From positions 449,709 to 513,708 of the forward strand of contig JAANYP010005943.1 of assembly GCA_020465985.1 (NCBI GenBank): a DNA stretch of 64,000 bases, in the 5' to 3' direction. Each line of letters starts with the position of its first letter. Position 1 is the stretch's first letter. Below, one piece after another: positions 34,301 through 47,365 of this stretch. Source of the stretch: Centrapalus pauciflorus. Its lineage: Eukaryota > Streptophyta > Magnoliopsida > Asterales > Asteraceae. The notes under the pieces were generated by a model. That model saw only the letters and a list, made by a program, of their open reading frames with translations. It ran no database searches and had not been told where the DNA came from. The position numbers were made by a program, and so were the translations under genes.

Positions 34301-35450
34301 CTAGCTACATGCCCGCGCAAAGCGGTGGCGGCGACAAATATTTTTTTCGATTACTTGTTCGTTTAATAGATGACGATGATGAATAATATCTTTAAACAAC
34401 GTAAAAGAAAAATACCTTAAGTTTCAATGTCAGTCAAATATCATAAAAACCATATGGTTACAGACAAAAATATGATCAAATATATTTGTGATAAAAAATT
34501 TACAAGCATTTTTCATTTTATGCATCCAAAATATCCAAATATAATAATGCTTCACTTGAACGATCCGTTTAATGTACATCCTGCAAATAATAAAAGGTTG
34601 ATAGTTATCAAAGATAAAGTATTGAAACATATGAGTAATGCGAACTATAGGATTGTACCTTAATAATCACGCAAGACTTCTTGATACACCACATTTGATG
34701 TGTAGACTCCATCTCGATTGAATTTCTTGACAGGGGTCACCAATACCTTTGTAGTACCACGTGATGTACCTCCTAAAATCATAATCTTTCCCCCAAATGG
34801 GAGTGCGACCCCTATGATATCTTGTAATGTTCTATCAAGCGCTTCCACTGCTTGTTATTAGAATTATTTATGCAAAAAATCTTTAAGTTGGACCATTTTT
34901 ATGGTTAAAACCTTCAACAAATTTTCATTGCACAAAAAATCCTCAAGCAGCAAAAACTCATGGGATTGAGATATTATCGGTTGTAACCGATTGAAAGTCA
35001 TAGGTCACCGTCGACGAGTCATCAGCGACCAACAAACTTTCATCGAGAAATTAAATTCCAACAAAAAAATGTGAATTTGAATAATAAAACACAGACAGAT
35101 GAGTTTGCTGGAAAGAATGTTCGTCAGAGATCAATGATTGGTCAGCAGAATACAACCGGTTCATCAGGTTGCAAGTCATTTTTCTGAGAGTAAAAACATC
35201 ATTTTGATAAGTTTTAGTTAGTTGAGGTTTTTTATCATAAGGTTGCAAGTCATTTTTTATAAAAAAATCATTTTGATAAGTTTTAGTTAGTTGGATTTTT
35301 TATAAAATGAAAAATGATTGGAGGTTTTAATCACAAAAAATGTTCAACATGATGATGGTTTTTTGCACAAATATCTCTATTATCTATATTTCCTTCTTCA
35401 ACCTAACTTTCATCTATTAAAATGTTTTTTACGACAGATTTCAGGTATTT
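34301..35450 (-). repeat. Helitron 3' terminal module
   Basis: About 1.1 kb shared with 41875-42960. It includes the terminal CTAG and GC-rich hairpin, helicase remnants, and a conserved segment with the words CGGTTGTAACCG and GTCACCGTCGACGAGTCATC. Both Helitrons B and inner B therefore carry the same 3' end. Confidence 0.85.
34660..34848 (-). pseudogene. Helitron helicase (PIF1-like) remnant
   Basis: The minus strand encodes MEALDRTLQDI...GVALPFGGKIMILGGTSR. Helitron Rep/helicases have EALDRxLRDI, then a central part ending in PFGGKxxVLGGDFRQ of the PIF1-type helicase domain. The intervening residues are deleted and the GGDFRQ motif reads GGTSR, so it is dead. A second copy at 42263-42357 reads PFEGKIMILGG with an extra stop. 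This supports descent of these elements from an autonomous Helitron. Confidence 0.65.
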
Positions 35451-35576
35451 ACAAGAATACAAATTCTCTCTCTCTCTTTTTTTTTTTTGTTAAAATGGTT
35501 GAAGACTTGAAGTTAAACCTTTAATTACAAATAAATGTTTTATTTATGGGTATTCATGGCTACATTCCAATATATA

Positions 35577-35605
35577 GTAGTGTACCCGCGCAAAGCGGCG
35601 GTGAA
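35577..35605 (-). mobile_element. second, older Helitron 3' hairpin
   Basis: GTGTACCCGCGCAAAGCGGC repeats the terminal hairpin of 34301, but the CTAG reads CTAC on the minus strand. It may be a bypassed older terminus inside Helitron B. Confidence 0.5.
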
Positions 35606-37783
35606 AAAAATTTATTTTTTATTTGTGTTTGCCGTACAACCCCGACTCTTGTAACTAATCTTTCACTGTGTAGTAGCATTATCTCCTCAACTTTATCTAG
35701 AGTGGTAGAATATGCACAAACAGAGAGATATTTACATTACCTCATCATATCCAAGTTTAATTTCAAAGTAGCAAAGGAACACGATTTTGATTAGCGACAT
35801 TTTAGCATAACTACATCACAGATCCATGTTTACCTTGTAATATCCAAGAGACATTTGTGGATCTTCTGGAGTTGTATATCGCATTTGTTGATGTTTAAGT
35901 CAAATTCACAGCAACTTAAAAATGGTTCTAGTCTTTGTTTTGTCAAGTCCAAGACTTTGGCCAAAAAGGCCTTGGCTATCAGCCTTGGTTCTGGTTCAAT
36001 TTAGTGATGTTGCCTGATCATTTGTATTGTGAATTCACCCATTATCCTATAATTTCGTTGCATATAAATAGTAATAGAAAATGTAAGTGTGTGAGATGTG
36101 CAGTCAGAGACTCTATATGGCTATACGACCTTAGCCTACTGATTTCTTGATCAATTGAACAATTATACTCCATTTATCCTTCACATATGGCTGCAATAAA
36201 TTTGAGATTAAGTGTGTGTGTGAGGGACTCTAAAACTTCTGGGAGTCTCGGAGTGCTGCTGTTCGTAACAGAAAACCGAAAGATCAGTAAAAACATTAAA
36301 ATAGAAATTTCATCAGGTGTCATGGTGTGTGCTTGTAACAGTAAAATAGAAAGAAATATCACAGCAGCACCTAACCTTGTTTCAAGCTATACTAAACTAA
36401 GTAATGGTTACCTCGATAGAATATAGATGTAATTCATAAAACCAGACATGTATCTAAATTAGATGTAATTCTTACATTTTACAATCAAAATAAAGTGAAG
36501 TTTTACAACACACATCTTGTGGAGATCCATAAATTGTCGAAATATTGTTGATGACGAACTCACTTAAAAATTGCATAGAAAAGTATTTTTGGAAGCCCAT
36601 CCGACCACACATCTGCACAATATTTATCCTAAGCATAAGAACATCACAGAAAAAAACATATAATTCCTAAACATAATATACGATTTGTATTTCTAAAAAT
36701 TTGTCAAAACATTAATTTATAGGAACTCTTGAATTGAAGTTTGGAGATGGAATGAGGAAGAAGTTGTAACTTGAATTTGAGCTAATAACTCAATATTAGC
36801 AATAATAGCAAAGTAGTTTAGGTCCGCATTTGTCAAATGTGGTACAAAACTTATCAAACACAGGCATATAAAGCCCTGAAGTTATAAAAAGTTTAGTAAT
36901 TTCCTGGATTTTGCAGAATAAGCCCAAAATAGCAATCGACTATGCTAAAACTGCATATTATGGTAAAGAACTTTCAAATTAAACCGGTTTTCGATGAAAT
37001 TTTCACAACACATCAAAAATCTTCTTAAAACACCATTTCTATATAAACATTACACCTCTTGCTGCTAATTTGTATTTTCACTTGTTAAAGTGTAATTCTT
37101 GCATAAAATAGCAATAAACTTTCATTTGACGTTCAATTTCGACAAGATTCTTTGTACCAAGTCTAAAATCCTTAGAAATAACCAAATATATAAAAATATT
37201 TCATCTTCAATTGATATTTTGTACATTTTGCGTATTAAAGTACTAAAAGTTTGTTTAAAATAGCAATGAACTTTCATTTGATGTTGGATCTCGATTACTC
37301 TTTTTGCAACACATCCAATCTTTTAAAAATATCAAATTTAGATAAATATTTCATCATTCATTACTATTTCTTTATTTACTTACAATAAAGTCTCATTTAT
37401 TCATTATTTGACTTTTAAATGTCAAATATGAGACTTTTGTTATTTCATCAATTTTGTCAACTTTATTTACTTATTTAATAATATTTTAAGTTAAGGATTA
37501 CCCGAGAACAACGGGTGTTACACTTGCAGGTACAAAACGGCACCTAAGATTCAGGCATTCAATTCATCTACAAATGAAAAGGATAACTCCCTATATACAC
37601 ATCCAAGTTGATCCAAATTTGAACTATAAGAAAATCTGAAAAACTCAAACAATCTCTTGTAACTTGATAAATCTAACAAATTACAGGAACCAAAATTTGC
37701 CTCTGAAAAACAAGTTGGGTTTGTTCACCTCAAGAATGGTCATCCCACATGGCAAAACACGAGTCACCCCAAGAATGGTTATC
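35606..37783 (-). other. Helitron B interior, no gene recognised
   Basis: AT-rich sequence with dispersed GT-rich modules (for example 36205-36250 and 36318-36350). A hairpin-like ACCCGAGAACAACGGGT lies at 37498-37514 and resembles a decayed Helitron end on the plus strand. No coding fragment could be assigned. It is the part of B absent from A. Confidence 0.4.
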
Positions 37784-38005
37784 ACACAACAGTCTGAGAC
37801 TTTTAAGTCTCAGACTTCCTCTACTATATACAAAACTTATGCACAGCAGCTTTCAACCTTGTTTCTTTCTGTTTTAATTCGATTTCAGCAGCGATATTAG
37901 ATGGATTGCGGGCAATTTATGCATATAAATGATCACACAAACATTCAATACATCTATATGATCAAGGCCGAAGGCCAATTGGCCCTTCTTGGCCTTCTTT
38001 TGGTC

Positions 38006-38197
38006 TTAAACCCGAAAGAAACAACATGGACATAAAAGTTCCCCACCATCTGCACATATGGAGCAGAGATCGTCATTATCATCTGCAGAGAATTTCCTGT
38101 GTTGTGTAAGTTTTATGGACAGCTCAGTAAAAGACATGCCATTGAATGTACATATGTGTAGATAACTGCCAAAAAACAATGCAATTTCAATATTCAC
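38006..38197 (-). pseudogene. captured PHD-finger exon (Helitron B)
   Basis: Inverted counterpart of 19250-19448: GMSFTELSIKLTQHRKFSAD, then DNDDLCSICADGGELLC. It has an N-to-T difference and the same downstream break. Confidence 0.7.
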
Positions 38198-39109
38198 TTA
38201 GTCACTTAATTGTAGAAATGCATAAACATCTCAAAATCATAAAAGAAGGATATAATAAAATAACATTTGACATTGATGTAACAAATATGATTAAGAAAAA
38301 GGGGAAAAAACCATGGGGAAGGGGTAAGAGCTCAAAAGCTTTATAAATGAAGAGGCTTGGAAAAAGAAACTGCAAAGTAGCTGACAAATCCTAGCCATAA
38401 ACGCTATCATAGCTCCTTAAACTGCTGCCAAAAAGCCTATATAATTAGTTGTTGAAAACCACTATTTGGAGACCAAAACCAAATCTCCACTAAAAACATA
38501 ATATATTTCACAAAAATAACCAAAGAAACTGATCATTGAAATTTCCACAAATAATAACCCGTGCTACGATTTATATAATTCCAAATAGAAGTGTGTAAGT
38601 CAAAAAATGAAATAAAAGTTATGTGATATTTGCATTTATGTGGCTAGTGTAGACCCCGTTCTTTTCATTACTTCTAGTTCCTTATTCAGAGAGTTGAATA
38701 AGAGATGACATAACAAATTACAGAACATAGCCACACACAAAGTAAGATATTTGTCAAGCAAGCACTACTTGGAATAAAAAATAGTAGGTGATCCAGAATC
38801 ACCATTTTACTGATGTCGCATACTTTTCAACGTGTGATCATTTCCTCATGGTAATGACGTCAAGCCAAATACAGGGACCTAAAAAAATAACAAGAATACT
38901 TAGGACGACACACCCTGTTCAATAGAAGCCAGGACCAATAAAACTTACACATATGTCCAACAGGTTAGGACAGGGGCTGAGAAATCGACTAAAGTTCAAC
39001 TTTAAATCTTGCAACCTATGGTTTTGACTATGGGGTATTGACCAAAAAGAAATCAATCGCCATGAGAAAGATATACCTTATATTGTGTCGATCATCTGAG
39101 AGTGAGGAG

Positions 39110-41270
39110 GGAATGTTCATTGTTCAGTCAAGAAAACCTCCTGGGCAGTCCGACCAACTGCAGCCCAGGCCCACGGACTGAAAAGAAAGATAAGCATGGA
39201 GCCCAATAATCCACCCACAAATACTTCTGAAATAGCAATGTCAACTTGTACAGCAATCAAAAAGCTTTGAAAATTTCAGATTCTGAATTCTAAAGCCTGA
39301 TACTTAAGCCGATGAGTAAATAAAAAGGACTTCCCTACCTGTGTAAGTTGCCGCAGGGCCGGCCCAAAGGGGGGGCCAACTGGGCCACGGCCCAGGGCAG
39401 CAACATGAAGGGGGGCATGATATTTTTTTCTAGTCCAAGAGATTGGTTAGGTCCATTTACAAAAAAAAAACCACATGTGCAGATGGGGGAGACCAAGAAA
39501 CCGTTCAATATTCAAGAAGAGGGGGGGAAGACCAAGAAGAGACGGTCCAATGCTATGCAGAGGACTAGAGAGGCAAATGAAAGGTCGAGTGGACGACAAT
39601 TCAATATTCAAGATACGTAAATGCTACCAAACTACGTCTCCCAAAATCTCAATCGATGAAATTGAGGAGATCGAAGCGTCAATCGGCGGTCCGTACCGTC
39701 GCTCGCTGCACATCTGCTCACGAAATCTCGTTCTCCTCCACCAATCCACCATCTCTGATCTCTTTCAAGTCTTCGCCATCAGTTTGTACCATCTTCGATC
39801 TCTGGTCTCAAATCTCAGTCTGTAAAACAATCGGATTATCGTCTATCGGAGGAATACAAATCGACTCATCAAATTTAGATTCAATAGTCTTCTACTAGAG
39901 GTATTGTACTCCTGCTCCAATCCATTGACCATTATATGTTTATCAGTTTATGATTTCTTTCGTAGTTCCGTTCTTCGATTGGTCTTTTTGAGTTTCCGTC
40001 ATTCTTTGTTTGTGTTTGTATTTGTATTTGTTATTTGAAGTAGTAATCACCTTAGCTATAGTGTATTTGTACTCCTGCTCCAATCCATTAACCATCTTGT
40101 GATTGGATTACATAAAAAAAAATGACTAAAGGGCGTCCACAATATGAACAAGGGGATAGGCATGTGAGCTTTAAAATTTTGTTATGCTCATATGAATGAA
40201 TGTGTAAAGTGTTTGTTTAACAATAATAGATAATTAATTAGATATGTGTTATTTGAAGACTTGAAGTAGTAATTGCCTTAGCTTCACTGTAAGGATTGAT
40301 TAGCAATTAGCAATTAGCATCACAAACCAATGTAGCCAACATACTTGTGAAAATAGAAAGAGAACACTCAAGTTTGCATAAATAGCGAAAATGGATGCAT
40401 TTTTAACAGTGTTGCAATTGTTAGAACTTGCCTTCGACTCAAATGGAAGAAACGCACAAATACATCGTTTTAGGTGACATAATAATTGTTAAACTTGTAT
40501 GTGGATTTTATATATTTTTTGCGTGGGTATGAACCGCCTGTTTATAATTGTTAAAGTTCTAGAAATGACATTATTTTTATATCTCGCCCAGGGCATAAAA
40601 TTACTCAGGACCGGCCAAGTTGGGTGTGGGCAATTGCTGCGACGTCATCCATATATGCTCGGAACAGAAGAAAAGATGCAAGTGCATCAGATCTCCCTAA
40701 CGCTCTCAGGCTGCAAAAAACAATAATCAAGTTCAAGGTTAAGGTTAAGGTTAAGCATAAAAATAATTGCCCCAATTTCATTTCCCAAAAATGTTGTTTT
40801 ACTTGCTGACCAATCTCAACGATTCCACCAGCATTATTTGCTATTGCGCCAAACATATCTGTAGTGAGAACATATGCTGCACTACTAAACATACCCATTG
40901 TTGCTACTGCTGTATTAAACAATCCACCAGTTGGAATTCTAGCCTTCTCAACCGACGCTGAGGTTTGGCCCAACCAAAAAGCCAATACAATAGATGCATT
41001 AATCACAAGGACAGAAAGAGCAGTAGATTCTAAAGCTAAGCTAATGCCCGCTATAATGTTAGTCCCATGGCCTGTTGAGCTGGAAGGAGCAAATTTGCGT
41101 ACTATCTCGTGTATATAGTTGGTGTAATACTGAGTGATCCAGGAAAAAAAAAATGTAAGCTGTCATGATTCCAACCAAACCGCAATACCGCACAGAGAAA
41201 AATTAAACCAAGCAGATGGAGCTTGTTCTGTGTACAACATCCAACATCTGGACTGTGGACTGCATAAGCA
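39110..41270 (-). pseudogene. captured type II H+-pyrophosphatase fragment (Helitron B)
   Basis: Inverted counterpart of 17500-18335, with the same blocks and the same NNAGG change. The first blocks lie at 41150-40610 and the last (VGGLLGSMLIFLF...AVGRTAQEV) at about 39240-39120. They are separated by the hAT-like element at 39354-40616. The exon ends DDVAAIAHTQL in B but DDVASIAHTQL in A. Confidence 0.82.
39354..40616. mobile_element. hAT-like element inside the pyrophosphatase fragment
   Basis: Left end CAGGGCCGGCCCAAAGG, right end ...CAGGACCGGCC, in inverted relation. AAGTTG occurs on both sides, and Helitron A shows the uninterrupted sequence CCTGTGTAAGTTGGGTGTGG at this place. The right terminus seems to lack its last three bases and the duplication is imperfect beyond six bases. 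It is about 1.26 kb. The interior holds a G-rich stretch and a possible 5'-UTR-like segment near 39650-39830 but no transposase. Confidence 0.72.
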
Positions 41271-42262
41271 CCAAACAATTAGAGGATAGCTCACCATTTA
41301 ACCTATAATGGACAACAATTTTATCAATAACGTGTAAAAACTTTCGGTCTAGAATCATAGAAAAGAAATAAACTCCAACATAAGCAACATTTGGCCCAAT
41401 AGTTGAAGAGAAATAAGTAGCTAACTCTGGTGGACTGAAAGAGGTTGCGTAAGTGACCAACAAGCCGGCGGCATAAATGCATAATTTCCGCATTTGAAAA
41501 TTGGAATCAATAGCTATTTTCAGAAATCAGTGACAAAAAGAGGTTGCACAAGGGACCAAAAGAGGTTGCGCAAGCACAAATGCATAATTTCCGCATTTGA
41601 AACATAGAATCAATAGCTATTTTCAGAAATCAGTGAAAAAAAGAATCTTTGGTTTTAAGCACAAACACCTTACTGTATATACGCTATTAATTGTTGCTGT
41701 TTTATTCTTCAAACCCGAACATACACTTGTTCTGCACAAACACAACTCCCAATCACACACTAATTTTTGTTTCAGTTTCTATTTTAGCCACACAACACAC
41801 ACTATGCACAGCCCTTTATATATATATTTATATATAAATATATATATATATATACACACACACACATATATATACTAGCTACATGCCCGCGCAAAGCGGC
41901 GGCGGCGGCGGCGACAAATATTTTTTTCGATTACTTGTTCGTTTAATAGATGACGATGATGAATAATATCTTTAAACAACGTAAAAGAAAAATACCTTAA
42001 GTTTCAATGTCAGTCAAATATCATAAAAACCATATGGTTACAGACAAAAATATGATCAAATATATTTGTGATAAAAAATTTACAAGCATTTTTCATTTTA
42101 TGCATCCAAAATATCCAAATATGATAATGCTTCACTTCATCTCATATTTATACTTAGTCGTATCTTTTTAATCATGGGCCAAAGAGGATACTTTCGTAGG
42201 CTTGAGTCAACAATTTGGGCCCGAGTGGCACGTCTCACTACCGGCAACACTTATCTAAAATC

Positions 42263-42357
42263 ACCTCCTAAAATCATAATCTTTCCCTCAAATGGGAGTG
42301 CGACCCCTATGATGTCTCGTAATGTTCAATCAAGCGCTTCCACTGCTTGTTATTAGA
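42263..42357 (-). pseudogene. Helitron helicase remnant, inner element
   Basis: The minus strand reads AVEALD, stop, TLRDIIGVALPFEGKIMILGG: the same fragment as 34660-34848 but further decayed, with one stop and a G-to-E change. Confidence 0.6.
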
Positions 42358-42959
42358 ATTATTTATGCAAAAAACCTTTAAGTTGGATCATTTTTATGGT
42401 TAAAACCCTCAACTAATTTTCATTGCACAAAAAATCCTAAAGCAGCAAAACTCATGGGATTGAGATATTATCGGTTGTAACCGATTGAAAGTCATAGGTC
42501 ACCGTCGACGAGTCATCACCGACCAACAAACTTTCACCGAGAAATTAAATTCCAACAAAAAAATTTTTGAATTTGAATAATAAAACACAGACAGATTAGT
42601 TTGCTGGAAAGAATGTTCGTCAGAGATCAATGATTGGTCAGCAGATTACAACCGGTTCATCAGGTTGCAAGTCATTTTTCTGAGAGAAAAAACATCATTT
42701 TGTTAAGTTTTAATTAGTTGAGGTTTTTTATCATCAGGTTGCAAGTCATTTTCTAAAAAAAATATCATTTTGATAAGTTTTAGTTAGTTAGAATTTTTTA
42801 TAAAATGAAAAATGATTTGAGGTTTTAATCAAAAAAATGTTCAACATGATGATGGTTTTTTGCACAAATATCTCTATTATCTATATTTCCTTCTTCAACC
42901 TAACTTTCATCTATTAAAATTTTTTTTTTTACGACAGATTTCATGTATTTACAAGAATT

Positions 42960-43965
42960 GCAAAATCAGTAATGTGTATATGCAGCTCATTGTGTTGAAA
43001 CAAAGACTGTTTAAAATTTTTGACCGACAAACAATATTTTCATATAAGTTATCAAGAAGCGCAAAGCAGCGGCGACGAAAAGTTTCAATGTGATTACATG
43101 TTTGTTTAATAGTATATTATTTTTTTAAAAAGAAAATCGTCATTAGTAATATATTATTTTCATAAGGACATAAAAACTTTTGTTATGTAAGTTTACATGT
43201 CACTTGTGGACAAATATTAAGATATTTTCATTATATATATGCTTCACCGTGAAGAAGCAGTCAATGGACAAATTTGGTGCGTGACAAGCTCTGATTATGA
43301 TCATGTGGATATAAAACTTCCCATCAAATTGAAAGCGTTCAAATCAAGTCCTCAGATAAATGACACGGTGCTTCAAGGCATAATATAAATCCTTACAATA
43401 AACATAATAATCGCTACGTCAAATAGCTAAATGATGTTTGTTAAAGCATCTTTGTTGAATTTAATCACATGATCAAGTTGTCCAACAGAAAGTAGAAACC
43501 AAGAATCTATTTTTGAGAAATAGATTAAATGAAAATAGATCAAACAAAACCAAATCATATAAGTCTTTCCTCATCTGTAATTGCTCTCAGTCGTCCACGC
43601 ACTTACCTGCATATCAACAAACCAGTAAAATTTATAAGACATTATTCAAATTAGCTAAGTATGACTGGCCCCAAAATGTAATTTGAAGTCAAACCAGAAA
43701 GGGATTTTATAAAAATCATCTAAAAACATCTAATATTCAGTAACAAAGATTATAAATTTATAATACATATAGTGAGTCCCCAAAATGTAATTTAAAGTAA
43801 ATATGATCCTCAGTTTCTGTCCAGGAGTAGTCAAACTAATTTTCTAGATACATTCAAAGTTAACTTAATTCTACAAGAACAAGTGAGTCCCCATGTTCTC
43901 TCATATCATAAACCTCCTGATTATAGTGCCCTAAATGTTCACTCATATCAACAACTTCCAAAACC
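42960..43965 (-). other. inner Helitron spacer
   Basis: No gene fragment is recognised. A degenerate copy of the 3' hairpin (GCGCAAAGCAGCGGCGAC) is at 43058-43075. Confidence 0.4.
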
Positions 43966-43974
43966 TCTCAATTA

Positions 43975-44150
43975 CAGCTTAGTCATCACTGCCAAGCCTA
44001 ATTTTGCTCTCAAACTAATTTTGGTCGGGCCTCCATTTCCGGATGCTTTTGCAACGAAAAGCCCAGCTTTGAAAGCCGAAAGAAGCATAGCATCAGATGG
44101 GTTTGAAAAGGTGGTCTTAGTGGTAGCATTAACATGTATGCATGTACAGT
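43975..44150 (-). pseudogene. captured subtilisin-like protease (SBT2-type) fragment
   Basis: The minus strand encodes TTFSNPSDAMLLSAFKAGLF followed by VAKASGNGGP. This matches the FDAxLLxAVKAGVFVAQAAGNGGP segment of the peptidase S8 domain in plant SBT2-type subtilases, just before the substrate-binding GNxGP. The catalytic His and Ser regions are absent and the frame decays after GP. It lies in sense orientation relative to the Helitron. Confidence 0.7.
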
Positions 44151-45040
44151 TCGTCAATCAGTAGCATAATTGGTTTAATGCCAAAAGGTGAATACAAGGA
44201 AATTTAAAACCAAAAAACAGAGAAATCATCAACCAAGAATGTGATCAGACAAAAGACTAAACATCCATTTTGCTAAAACCCCAACAAAAATTCATTGTTG
44301 AATCATGCAGTGTGTGTTTGTGTGTGCTGATATATATACAAGCAGTGTGTGCGCTTTAAAATGAAACAGTAGCAGTCATATGTGTAAAAGCTAATCAAAA
44401 CAGAATTATAAGCATTCCTATATGCATGTGTGTTTCATGCTCTTAAAAACAAACTGTAACCACACCACATGACCTCAATAAAAACTAATCAAAACAGAAC
44501 TATAAGCCAATCAAAACAGAAATTATAAGCACACAACAACTTCGACGTCTTTGACAAAAGTCTGATCAATCAACCTGCAAGTCTGTAACCACACCACATC
44601 ACCTCAATAAAAACCAAGATATCCTGATTTCAATAACACTCAAGTAAACCAAGTAACCCAACAACTATTTAGCTAAAAGTTACTTGATTGCTGAAATTTG
44701 GATAAGCAAATGATAGGAGACAATTTCAAGAAACTATTGCAATCAATAATGTTCAATTTTCTGCAAAAAAGGTCAAAAACCCACAAATCTAATTATCATA
44801 TGATTAAAACCCAACAGTTATATGAGAAGTATACGTATCGCACAACAAAACGGTATTTTGGAGTGTTGTACTTATTTTTGTCTTTTGGTTCATGAGACGG
44901 ATCCTTGCACAATAACCAATCTTTCCCTCTACATAGATAATTTAAAAAACAATCAAAAGTGGGTTATGCATTACTTGTATAACTCAAAAGAGAGAACAAT
45001 GGTCCAAACACAACATGTAACCAAAAAAAGATGTACTTAC

Positions 45041-45110
45041 GTCTTCTTTTAAATTTGACTTGAAACCGTTTAAAGGAGGATCTGGACTTCCGGGCTTTCA
45101 CAAAAGCCTT
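45041..45110 (-). pseudogene. captured ribosomal protein L5 first-exon fragment
   Basis: The minus strand reads AFVKARKSRSSFKRFQVKFK followed by RR and a GTAAGT donor. Plant 60S ribosomal protein L5 begins with MAFVKxQKxxAYFKRxQVKxKRRR, so this is its N-terminal exon. The start codon reads AAG instead of ATG. No downstream exon was found in the element. Confidence 0.65.
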
Positions 45111-46146
45111 CAAAAACAACACAATAAACGATAAATTTAGCATCCATATCCGTACAAATAACAAGTAAATCAAATGAGATAAATAAACATCGCCATAAAG
45201 CATAGCATGTCACAAATAGATCGAATTAGAAACTAATCCAACTAAAAAAAAATTGTCAGTATAGCTTGATTATGAGGTCAGGCGAGAGCGGCCAACCACG
45301 ACATTATGAGAGGAGGAGCATCTCCGAGAAGATCGATTACCAGCTTCAAGTAGTAGATTCAATTAGACGATCAAAGGGGTTTTCATCGGTGCAACTGTGC
45401 AAGTCTCGATAAAACTTTTGAATGGTTGAGTTTGAAAATTTGAAATTCTATGCAATAAGAATTTGTACATTAAGCTTTAGTAATAATAATATAACACTGC
45501 TACTGCCATTGTTCTGCTTTACACAAATTAAAGAAAAGGCAAAATAAAAGGGGTTATTACTTTACCATAAAAACATATGCAGGGATGAGTGAGCCATAAA
45601 AGCATATTTGTGGAAAACTAATGTATTATCTTCAACTTAAAATCCTCAAATATGAGTGAGCCATTGAAATTAAGACACATTGATAAACATTTCCACAAAA
45701 GTGATACAACTATAATGTAGTTATGTATGAATAGCAATAACAAAAGCAGGGTTATTAAACACGTTTCCATCTATGTATGCCACTTATTCAACCTTTCTTG
45801 GAGCTCTCATATGTTCATAAGAAAAAGCATATAGATTTATTTAACATTTTTAGGGTCAATACTCATTCAGACAAAACATCAAATACATAGTGTGCAACTC
45901 AAACATCACCGAAACTTTCATATGTTTCACATCTACTATGATTAACATTGAACACTAAGAGAAATATGAGAAATTATGACATTGTTGTTTATCCTATTGG
46001 TTCGAACTTGGAGAAGTCATGAAAGCAGAGGGTAGAAATAGAAGAGAATGTGGCAGCTATAGAAGTCATGACCTGCTGCTAATTCAAAACAAACACACTC
46101 ACACACTGTTTCTGTTTTTATTAAATCAACATACATATTCACTGAT

Positions 46147-46200
46147 CTCACACACACACACACACACACACAGATATATATATATATATATATATACATA
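46147..46200. repeat. (CA)n(TA)n microsatellite
   Basis: About 12 CA units followed by about 11 TA units. It resembles the microsatellites at 16829 and 55871, suggesting that such tracts belong to a recurring internal module of these Helitrons. Confidence 0.9.
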
Positions 46201-47300
46201 TGTACTTTGGTGTTGCTGCTACTTATTTTAGAACACACACACCACATACACACACTGCACAAAATATATATTACATGGACTGATGATCTTTCTTCCTGTT
46301 TTAATTCAACCAGGACACCCACTGCACAAACCTTCTATTTTAATGCAATTTCATGAAGGATAAAAGGAGCATAAATGCTTAATTGATCAATTTATTGATG
46401 CTGGTGTTGATCTTTCGTTCTGTTTTTAAGTGACAAACACACCCTTTGCACAAAGCCACAAACACACATTACACTCAATTTATATTTAAATTTGAAAGGT
46501 TGTTGAGGGTTGCTATATACTATTGATAATGGACCGAGTCCAAGTCATGAAGCACAAGATTGTTCGTAACTCTGAAGTAACTTCATTAAAGAGTTGTCCT
46601 TGTGGTCATTAAATACTGGCGATAGAACATCTGCTATCAAGATCAACAAGTGGATTGAGCAACGAACGTTCAATATAAATATAAGAATGTTAGTCGGGAA
46701 CAAATCAGGCTCTTAAAAGAATTGGTTTGAAGGTAACAAGGAAGACATGCGTGTAAATGAAGCCATAAAGAAAGTGTTGTACCATAGCGGCATATCTGTA
46801 GTTCTCTTTAACAAACAAACACTGCTAGAAACAAAAAATGAATAGTACAACCAAATACACTGAAAAAACATAGCAGTCAAACAGTAAACTTCCCTACCAA
46901 ATTTCTCAGAAGTTGGCAATCGATAAAAAAAATTAAATATAAAGCAATTACCCATACTAACATTATCTTTATGTTTTCACAACACAAGTAACTACTCAAA
47001 CCTTCATCAGAAGCACCAATTTTAGACACAAAGAAGAATATGCAAGAACTGGAAGACGCAGGGGAAGATGCAAATAATTATTCCCTGAAATTGGAATCAT
47101 GAAATATTATTATTTTTTTGTCAAGAAAGGATTTTGAAATTCAAATTTTACCTTTATAATTGGTTATCAATGCTTTTTTTGTTGAAATTGAATTTTATAA
47201 TCTTTTCTCGGCCTAAATAGTTTGTTGTTACTTTTGTTGTCAAAATTTACATTATGTTACTTTTTTTTTTGGAATTTGCACTATAGATCTTTTATAAAAT
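46201..47300. other. inner Helitron spacer with GT/CA-rich modules
   Basis: Repeated modules of CACACA-type words followed by TTCTGTTTTTAA/TTCCTGTTTTAATT phrases (46080-46120, 46235-46310, 46410-46480). No gene fragment is recognised. Confidence 0.4.
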
Positions 47301-47365
47301 TTAACTTACTAAAGATTTAAAAAAATGACAGAGGTTCAGCAGACTGAAGTAAATATGTAATTTAC

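Noticed and set aside
46147..46250. CRISPR-like or regulatory repeat array
   Set aside because: Simple CA and TA microsatellites in a plant nuclear context, with no spacer-repeat periodicity.
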